A stretch of 6,053 nt of DNA from JAMCXS01 sp046705545 (lineage in GTDB: Bacteria > Acidobacteriota > Terriglobia > UBA7540), in NCBI GenBank assembly GCA_046705545.1, contig JBJKQF010000157.1, forward strand, positions 1 through 6,053, given 5' to 3'. Every line of letters starts with the position of its first letter. Position 1 is the stretch's first letter. Below the pieces are notes generated by a model. It was not told where the DNA came from. It did no database searches and saw only the letters and a program-made list of their open reading frames with translations. Both the position numbers and the translations under genes were made by a program. Positions 1 to 4,590 of this stretch are shown here, piece by piece.

Positions 1-1
1 C

Positions 2-856
2 GCCCGTGAAACACTGGAGCGCGCGGGAGTGCGCCTCAATGCAAATCTCAATTCCAGCGACCTGATGGACACGTGCGGCACCGGAGGCGACGGCCAAGGC
101 ACCATCAACATCTCAACCGCTGCGGCGCTGGTGGTAGCAGCCTGCGGCGTCCCCGTGGCCAAGCACGGCAATCGCTCCATTTCCAGCCGTTGCGGCAGCG
201 CTGATGTGCTGGAGGCGCTGGGCGTGGGAATCGAATTGCCCCTCGAACGCATTCCAGCCTGCCTGGAAAAAGTGGGCATGGTTTTCCTTTACGCTCCCCA
301 TCTGCATCTGGCCACCAAGCACGTGATGAACGCCCGCAGAAGCATCAGAACCAAAACCATCTTCAACCTGCTCGGCCCGCTCACCAATCCCCTGGGAGCG
401 CGGGTGCAACTGGCCGGAATCTACGACCAGGCGCGCACGGAAATGTTCGCGGAGGCGCTGGGCGCCGTAGGAACGGCGCGCGCTTTTGTGGTAGCGGGTT
501 CCGACGGCATGGATGAGATCACCTTGGCCGGGCCCACCAAACTTTCCGAATACGATTCTGGGAAACTCTTGAGCCGCCTGCTAGTTCCGGAGGATTTCGG
601 CATGGAACGTTGTCCTCCCGGCATGCAAGGCGGCAGCGCCGAAGACAACGCCCACCTTCTGTTCCAAATCTTGAGCGGAAGGAAGATCCCGCTGCGGAAT
701 TACATTGTAGCCAACGCGGCCGCGGCGCTGGTGGCCGCGAAGAAAGCCTTTGGATTCCGGGAAGGAGTCGCGATGGCGCAGAAGGCCATTGACTCCACCG
801 GCGCACTCTTGGTCCTGGAAAAGCTGATGCGGTTCACGCAGAAATACCGCCGGTGA
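2..856 (+). CDS. trpD: Anthranilate phosphoribosyltransferase, 5'-truncated by window edge
   Basis: This enzyme transfers the phosphoribosyl group of PRPP to anthranilate, the second committed step of tryptophan synthesis in the cytoplasm. The frame is open to the left edge, so 284 residues are visible. The family is usually about 340 residues, so roughly the first 60 (the N-terminal helical domain) are missing. A GTG at position 29 lies inside the gene and is not its start. Counting from the first visible codon, the glycine-rich PRPP-binding loop GTGGDG is at 26-31, KHGNRS at 54-59, GSADVLEALG at about 65-74, and IFNLLGPLTNP at 120-130. The metal-binding Asp-Glu pair appears in GMDEITLAGPT. 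Two normally conserved spots differ: the usual HPAMK reads HLATK, and the Arg before TIFN reads Lys. The gene ends with TGA and converges on the peptidase gene 53 bases away. Family assignment is secure; full activity is inferred. Confidence 0.96.
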   Translation, partial: ARETLERAGVRLNANLNSSDLMDTCGTGGDGQGTINISTAAALVVAACGVPVAKHGNRSISSRCGSADVLEALGVGIELPLERIPACLEKVGMVFLYAPHLHLATKHVMNARRSIRTKTIFNLLGPLTNPLGARVQLAGIYDQARTEMFAEALGAVGTARAFVVAGSDGMDEITLAGPTKLSEYDSGKLLSRLLVPEDFGMERCPPGMQGGSAEDNAHLLFQILSGRKIPLRNYIVANAAAALVAAKKAFGFREGVAMAQKAIDSTGALLVLEKLMRFTQKYRR

Positions 857-909
857 ATGCGCAAAACTGAAGTCGCGCGCGTTCACACCGCAGTTTATCG
901 CCGCAGCCA

Positions 910-3087
910 TCACTTGCCCGGCTCTAGATTCTCTTCATAAAACGCCAGCAGGCGCTTCGCCAGATACAAGCGCGCGGAATAGGCGCTAAAGCCGTGCTTT
1001 TCTCCGGGCTGGAGGTAAAGCTGGTAAGGCTTGCCGTCGCGCACCAGGGCTTCAATAAAGTTGAGGGTGTTCTGCAAATGCACGTTGTCGTCGTCTACGC
1101 CGTGGATCAGCAACAAGCTGGCGCGCAAGCGTCCCGCGGCATCGAGCGGCGAAGACTCGCGGTAGCCCTCAGGATTCTCCTCAGGCGTCCGCATGTAGCG
1201 CTCGGTATAAATGGTGTCGTAGAACTTCCAGTCTGTGACGGGCCCGCCCGCCGCCCCGCACTTAAAGACCTCCGGCGCGTGCGTCAGGGTATAGAGCGTC
1301 ATATATCCGCCGTAAGACCAGCCCCCAATGCCCATGCGGTGCGGGTCCACGTATGGAAGAGATTTTAGGTACTTCACGCCGGCCAATTGGTCTTTTAATT
1401 CCTGCCGCCCCATATGCTCGAAGATCTTGGTTTCCCAGGCGTGGCCGCGTCCCCACGATCCGCGATTGTCCAGCGTCCAGAGCAGAAAACCGTGCTCGGC
1501 AAAGAACTGGTCTTCGAGCGACGTGACGCCCCACTGATTGCGGACAAGCTGCACCTCCGGCCCGCCGTACACGCCCACAATCACCGGATACTTCTTTCGG
1601 GGATCGAAGTTGGGAGGCTTAACCAGCCGCGCGTAGAGCTTGGCGCCGTCGGGCGCTGTCAGGGTGACAAATTCCGTCGTGCCCAGCGCGTAATTGTTGA
1701 GATGATTTTCAGGCCGGTCGAGGGTCGCCACCAGACCGCCGTCTGAACTGAAGAGCCGCGTGACAGGCGGAGTCCGGTAATCAGAAAACGTCTCGACGTA
1801 ATAGCGGCCGTCGGGCGAAAGAAGAAAGGTGTGAGTTCCCGGCTCCTTGGAAAGCCGCTCCAAGCCCGAACCGTCCAAGCGCACGCGGTAGATCTGCCGC
1901 TGGCGCGGGTCGGCCTTGGTAGAAAGAAAATAGACCCAGCCGGAATCGCCTCCTTGCTGGTACATCGGCATGTCTGAGAAGAGCGGGTGGTCCAACATCC
2001 AGTCACCGCTGGTGAGCTTCCTGAGCAGCTTGCCGCCGGGTCCATAGAGGTAGAGGTGAAGCCACCCGTCGCGCTCGGAAAGCCACAAGAAATCCCCGTC
2101 CTTCAAGAATCCGGGTGGTCGAATCGAGTTGATCCAATAGGGATCCTTTTCCACCAGCAAAACGCGGTCGCTTCCGGAGTTCGGGCTCCAGAGATGCACC
2201 GTCATTTCCGTCTGATCGCGATTCAGCGTCTGGAACGCAACAGCCTTGGAATCAGGCGTCCAGGAAAACGACGGAGCGATGTATTCAAAGGGCAACGAAC
2301 CCTGCGGAGCAACCCAGTCGCGCTTTTTGCGGCCGTCCACGGAGACGACATGGAAAGAAGCCTGCGGGTTCGGATCTCCGGCCTGCGGAAAGCGCTGCAT
2401 GGAAAACTCCACGTGGGTGGAAAGAAAATGGACCAGAGGATATTGCGGCACGGGATTGTCATCGAGACGCAGATAGGCAATCTCCTTTCCATCCGGAGAC
2501 CATTCATAAGCGCGTCCCGTGGAACGGTCGGCGAGTTCCTCCTTGTAAACCCAGTCGAGCTTGCCATCCAGGATCAGCGGAGTTCCGTCCGTGGTGAGTT
2601 GGGTTCTTTTCCCGGTCTTCACATCAATCACGTAGAGGTTGTTCTGCTGAACAAAGGCCACGCGGTCGCCCGACGGCGAAAACGCCGGCTCTTCCTCTCT
2701 CTGCGGGTCGTCGGTGAGGCGCCGCATCTTGCGGCTTGCGAGGTCGTAGATCCAAAGGTCATCCTCGCCCTCGAAAAGTATCCGGCTGCCCTCCGGCGAC
2801 CACTGGTAGGATTCAAGGTTCACGTCGGCGCTGGAAGGCAGCTCAACGCGGTGCTCCCGGGAAGTGGCGACGTCAAAGATCCATAAACGGTCGGCGTCGC
2901 CCGGGCGGATGTAGCTGATCTGATCTTCGCCCGGTCGCCAGCGCACGCGGCTGATCGAAGGAGAAATAACTTCTCCCTCATTCGTAATTAGCTGCGGAGT
3001 AAGAGACCTTTTCGCCGCGCGGCATAGAACCGCAAACGCCGGCAGCATGAGCAGGAACACACAAACCCGGGCGAGTAATTTCATCAT
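910..3087 (-). CDS. Secreted dipeptidyl peptidase IV-type serine peptidase (S9B family)
   Basis: This peptidase likely removes N-terminal dipeptides, often X-Pro, from peptides in the periplasm. The protein has 725 residues, typical for bacterial DPP IV. Residues 1-24 look like a Sec signal peptide: a basic start, a hydrophobic core VCVFLLMLPAFAV, and probable cleavage after Ala24. Cys22 follows Leu, so it is not a good lipobox. Residues about 35-480 form the beta-propeller (DPPIV_N), with repeated blade motifs such as WSPEG (96-100), WSPDG (196-200) and LSPDG (423-427). DWVYKEEL at 178-185 carries the double Glu (183-184) that anchors the substrate amino terminus in DPP IV. Residues about 490-722 form the alpha/beta hydrolase. 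Ser591 in GWSYGGY, Asp666 in HGVDDDNV and His698 in EKHGFS form the triad; Tyr507 fits the oxyanion Tyr, and YTERY (627-631) the S1 pocket. Two ATGs stand in tandem, and an AAGGA site precedes the first. Substrate is unknown and no link to tryptophan synthesis is evident. Confidence 0.95.
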   Translation of the reverse strand: MMKLLARVCVFLLMLPAFAVLCRAAKRSLTPQLITNEGEVISPSISRVRWRPGEDQISYIRPGDADRLWIFDVATSREHRVELPSSADVNLESYQWSPEGSRILFEGEDDLWIYDLASRKMRRLTDDPQREEEPAFSPSGDRVAFVQQNNLYVIDVKTGKRTQLTTDGTPLILDGKLDWVYKEELADRSTGRAYEWSPDGKEIAYLRLDDNPVPQYPLVHFLSTHVEFSMQRFPQAGDPNPQASFHVVSVDGRKKRDWVAPQGSLPFEYIAPSFSWTPDSKAVAFQTLNRDQTEMTVHLWSPNSGSDRVLLVEKDPYWINSIRPPGFLKDGDFLWLSERDGWLHLYLYGPGGKLLRKLTSGDWMLDHPLFSDMPMYQQGGDSGWVYFLSTKADPRQRQIYRVRLDGSGLERLSKEPGTHTFLLSPDGRYYVETFSDYRTPPVTRLFSSDGGLVATLDRPENHLNNYALGTTEFVTLTAPDGAKLYARLVKPPNFDPRKKYPVIVGVYGGPEVQLVRNQWGVTSLEDQFFAEHGFLLWTLDNRGSWGRGHAWETKIFEHMGRQELKDQLAGVKYLKSLPYVDPHRMGIGGWSYGGYMTLYTLTHAPEVFKCGAAGGPVTDWKFYDTIYTERYMRTPEENPEGYRESSPLDAAGRLRASLLLIHGVDDDNVHLQNTLNFIEALVRDGKPYQLYLQPGEKHGFSAYSARLYLAKRLLAFYEENLEPGK

Positions 3088-3092
3088 CGGTT

Positions 3093-3097
3093 TCCTT
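3093..3097 (-). promoter_or_regulatory. Ribosome binding site of the DPP IV-type peptidase gene
   Basis: On the minus strand the sequence reads AAAGGAAACCG followed by ATGATG. AAGGA ends 5 bases before the first ATG and 8 bases before the second, so either Met could initiate; the protein would differ by one residue. I saw no convincing sigma70-type promoter between here and trpG. Confidence 0.6.
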
Positions 3098-3144
3098 TGT
3101 GACTGGAGGTAAACCCCTGGGCATTAACCCTGAGCGGTCTTCCC

Positions 3145-3225
3145 CTCATTCCGAGCACAGGAGGGAATCTGTAATTCCCAGCCTGAGAGTATCAAAAGCA
3201 GACCCTTGGCTCAGCTTAGGATGAC
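3145..3225. repeat. Degenerate intergenic inverted repeat
   Basis: The left arm (3145-3171) begins CTCATTCCGAGC and ends GAATCTG. The reverse complement of the right arm (3199-3225) begins GTCATCCTAAGC and ends GGGTCTG. Aligned by eye without gaps, the 27-base arms match at 15 positions, concentrated at the two ends of each arm. A 27-base spacer lies between them. Elements with 'TCATTCCGAG' and 'GGATGACA' termini recur in intergenic spaces of Acidobacteriota-like genomes as I recall them, so this looks like a decayed copy of such a dispersed repeat. It has no coding capacity. Its repeat status rests on recall and cannot be tested inside this window. Confidence 0.5.
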
Positions 3226-3291
3226 ACGCGCAAAGTTCAGCATGACAACCCAAAGACGTTTTATGGCGACACACACGATTCCCAAAAGCCA

Positions 3292-3855
3292 CTACAGATT
3301 GAGGAAATTTTCCAGCAACTTCTTGCCGGAGTCGGTTAGTACGGATTCCGGATGGAACTGCACGCCTTCCACCTTCATTTTCTTGTGCCGAAACGCCATG
3401 ATCAGCCCGTCCGGCGAGGTGGCGGAAACCGCTAGGCAGGCGGGAAGGCTCTCCCGCTCGACGATCAGGGAATGATAGCGGGTGGCGGGAAAGGGATTGG
3501 GCAAACCGGAGAAAATTGTCTTGCCGTCATGGGAGACCGGGCTGGTCTTGCCGTGCATGATTTCAGGCGCGCGAATCACTTTGCCGCCGAAGGCCTGCCC
3601 GATCGCCTGATGGCCCAGGCAGACTCCCAGGATGGGAATGCGGCCGGAAAAGGCGCGGATGACGTCCAGGCAGATGCCGGCTTCCGAAGGAGTCTTCGGG
3701 CCCGGCGAAATCACGATCCGCTCGGGAGCAAGGCGCTCGATCTCCTCCACGGTAGTCTGGTCGTTGCGGCGCACTTCCAGCTCCGCTCCCAGTTCGCCCA
3801 GGTATTGCACCAGGTTGTAGGTAAATGAGTCGTAGTTATCGATTACCAGGATCAT
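3292..3855 (-). CDS. trpG: Anthranilate synthase component II, glutamine amidotransferase subunit
   Basis: This class I glutaminase subunit hydrolyses glutamine and passes ammonia to TrpE for the conversion of chorismate to anthranilate. The protein has 187 residues, the usual family length. It starts MILVIDNYDSFTYNLVQYLG, the classic TrpG/PabA beginning. SPGPKTP (50-56) is the oxyanion-strand motif, GVCLGHQ (77-83) holds the nucleophile Cys79, HGKTS lies at 101-105, RYHSL at 126-130, and QFHPES (166-171) gives catalytic His168 and Glu170. All triad residues are present. The ATG is preceded by GAGG with a 7-base gap, and by a candidate promoter. TrpG and PabA cannot be separated by sequence alone, and one protein often serves both anthranilate and aminodeoxychorismate synthases. 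The nearby trpE and trpD favour trpG, with a dual role possible. Unusually, it is separated from trpE by a gene on the opposite strand. Confidence 0.95.
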   Translation of the reverse strand: MILVIDNYDSFTYNLVQYLGELGAELEVRRNDQTTVEEIERLAPERIVISPGPKTPSEAGICLDVIRAFSGRIPILGVCLGHQAIGQAFGGKVIRAPEIMHGKTSPVSHDGKTIFSGLPNPFPATRYHSLIVERESLPACLAVSATSPDGLIMAFRHKKMKVEGVQFHPESVLTDSGKKLLENFLNL

Positions 3856-3862
3856 CAGCTTG

Positions 3863-3866
3863 CCTC
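3863..3866 (-). promoter_or_regulatory. Ribosome binding site of trpG
   Basis: The minus strand reads CTGAGGCAAGCTG then ATG. GAGG is 7 bases before the ATG at 3855, which supports this start together with the family-typical N-terminus. Confidence 0.6.
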
Positions 3867-3883
3867 AGAGCCCCAAACGATTC

Positions 3884-3889
3884 ATTATA
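3884..3889 (-). promoter_or_regulatory. Candidate -10 element for trpG
   Basis: The minus strand carries a perfect TATAAT here. Transcription from it would begin near 3877 and leave a leader of only about 22 bases before trpG, just enough for its ribosome binding site and too short for an attenuator. At 16-18 base spacing the -35 position is poor (TTCGTC or TCGTCG). The call therefore rests on the -10 hexamer, its placement, and the local AT-rich patch in otherwise GC-rich sequence. Some Acidobacteriota promoters may depend less on a -35; that is an inference. Confidence 0.45.
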
Positions 3890-3970
3890 CGATGATAAAG
3901 CGCGAACGACGAATCCCCTGCCAAAACCGCCGGGCGATGGCCGGCTGTGAATGCACGGCGGAGGGCAGCG

Positions 3971-3976
3971 AAGGGA
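3971..3976 (+). promoter_or_regulatory. Ribosome binding site that selects the acetyltransferase start
   Basis: AAGGGA lies 9 bases before the ATG at 3986. The alternative in-frame GTG at 3947 has no comparable site and would add 13 residues, rich in Arg and Ala, before the family-like start MDIQPITLEG. Confidence 0.55.
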
Positions 3977-3985
3977 CCGGTAGCA

Positions 3986-4588
3986 ATGGACATTCAACCC
4001 ATCACGCTGGAAGGACTCATGGTGCGCCTGGAACCGCTCGCCGTGTCTCACCATGCACAGTTATGCAAGGCAGGGCTTGATTTCGACCTGTGGCGCTGGG
4101 CAACGCAGAACATCCGGACGCCCAAAGATATGCAGGCTTACATCGAGCAGGCCCTCAGCGAGCAGGCAAAGGGAACTTCCCTGCCCTTTGCTACGATCGA
4201 CCGCGGCAGCGGCGAAGCCGTTGGTTCAACCCGCTATCTGAATATCGACCCTGCCAATCTTCGCCTGGAAATCGGCGCCACCTGGCTCGCCAAACGCTGG
4301 CAGCGAACCGGCGCCAATACGGAGGCGAAATACCTGATGCTGCGCCACGCCTTTGAAAGGCTGGGCTGCATGCGCGTGGAATTCAAAACCGACTCGCTCA
4401 ACCAGCAGTCGCGAGATGCGATCCTCGACCTAGGCGCCACGGAGGAAGGGCTGCTGCGCAATCATATGCTGACCTGGAGCGGCCGGGTCCGGCACACGGT
4501 CTATTACAGCATTATCGACTCCGAATGGCCGGAAGTGAAAGCGCGCCTGGAGAAGAAACTCGCACGCAACGGGGGGAAGATCCAGTAG
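3986..4588 (+). CDS. GNAT family N-acetyltransferase, RimJ/RimL-like
   Basis: This is predicted to transfer an acetyl group from acetyl-CoA to an amine, either a protein N-terminus or a small molecule; the substrate cannot be told. From the ATG at 3986 it has 200 residues, normal for the single-domain RimJ/RimL-like group (Acetyltransf_3). The N-terminal ITLEGLMVRLEPL (6-18) is the first strand. IGATWLAKRWQRTGANTEAK (96-115) covers the strand and the acetyl-CoA pyrophosphate loop. RVEFKTDSLNQQSRDAI (130-146) followed by LGATEEGLLRNH (149-160) is the typical C-terminal half of the fold. A longer form from GTG at 3947 is possible but less likely. The gene diverges from trpG and is tail to tail with trpE, with only 2 bases between the stop codons. 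It interrupts what would otherwise be a trpE-trpG pair. Composition looks like its neighbours, so there is no clear sign of recent transfer. Confidence 0.9.
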   Translation: MDIQPITLEGLMVRLEPLAVSHHAQLCKAGLDFDLWRWATQNIRTPKDMQAYIEQALSEQAKGTSLPFATIDRGSGEAVGSTRYLNIDPANLRLEIGATWLAKRWQRTGANTEAKYLMLRHAFERLGCMRVEFKTDSLNQQSRDAILDLGATEEGLLRNHMLTWSGRVRHTVYYSIIDSEWPEVKARLEKKLARNGGKIQ

Positions 4589-4590
4589 TC

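Larger units (their letters stand above)
3088..3291. other. Intergenic region between trpG and the peptidase gene
   Basis: This stretch of 204 bases separates the trpG stop from the start of the downstream peptidase on the same strand. It is less GC-rich than the flanking genes and holds no supportable gene. Its main content is a degenerate inverted repeat (listed separately), followed on the plus strand by a shorter partial echo of its right end, TTCAGCATGACA, at about 3236-3247. No clear hairpin followed by a T run is visible for trpG on the minus strand, and no good -35/-10 pair for the peptidase gene. Whether trpG transcription continues into the peptidase cannot be decided from the sequence. 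Confidence 0.6.
3856..3985. other. Divergent intergenic region between trpG and the acetyltransferase gene
   Basis: These 130 bases must hold the start signals for both flanking genes. The trpG side has an AT-rich patch (about 3879-3900) with the minus-strand TATAAT. The plus-strand side offers only a weak GATAAA at 3894-3899 with no matching -35, so the promoter of the acetyltransferase gene is not identified. I see no long palindrome that would suggest a TrpR-like operator, no Trp-rich leader peptide and no T-box signature. Confidence 0.5.

Noticed and set aside
864..896. Possible bidirectional terminator between trpD and the peptidase gene (AAACTG and CAGTTT)
   Set aside because: The stem is only 6 pairs with a 21-base loop and no T run follows on either strand, so it is too weak to call.
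1987..2886. Long plus-strand open frame of 299 codons inside the peptidase gene
   Set aside because: It is antisense to a complete, well-conserved propeller domain, shows no recognisable family or blade-like pattern, and long antisense frames are expected in GC-rich coding DNA.
3022..3024. Cys22 in the peptidase signal peptide as a lipoprotein attachment site
   Set aside because: The preceding residues are Ala-Val-Leu; a lipobox needs Gly, Ala or Ser just before Cys.
3104..3110. GGAGGT on the plus strand at about 3106 resembling a strong ribosome binding site
   Set aside because: No plausible open frame follows on that strand, so it is a chance match.
3206..3475. Plus-strand open frame spanning the intergenic repeat and the end of trpG
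   Set aside because: It is antisense to trpG over much of its length, has no good ribosome binding site, and its protein is not recognisable.
3947..3985. Upstream GTG start for the acetyltransferase
   Set aside because: The ATG at 3986 has a well-placed AAGGGA and a family-like N-terminus; the extra 13 residues are low-complexity and basic.
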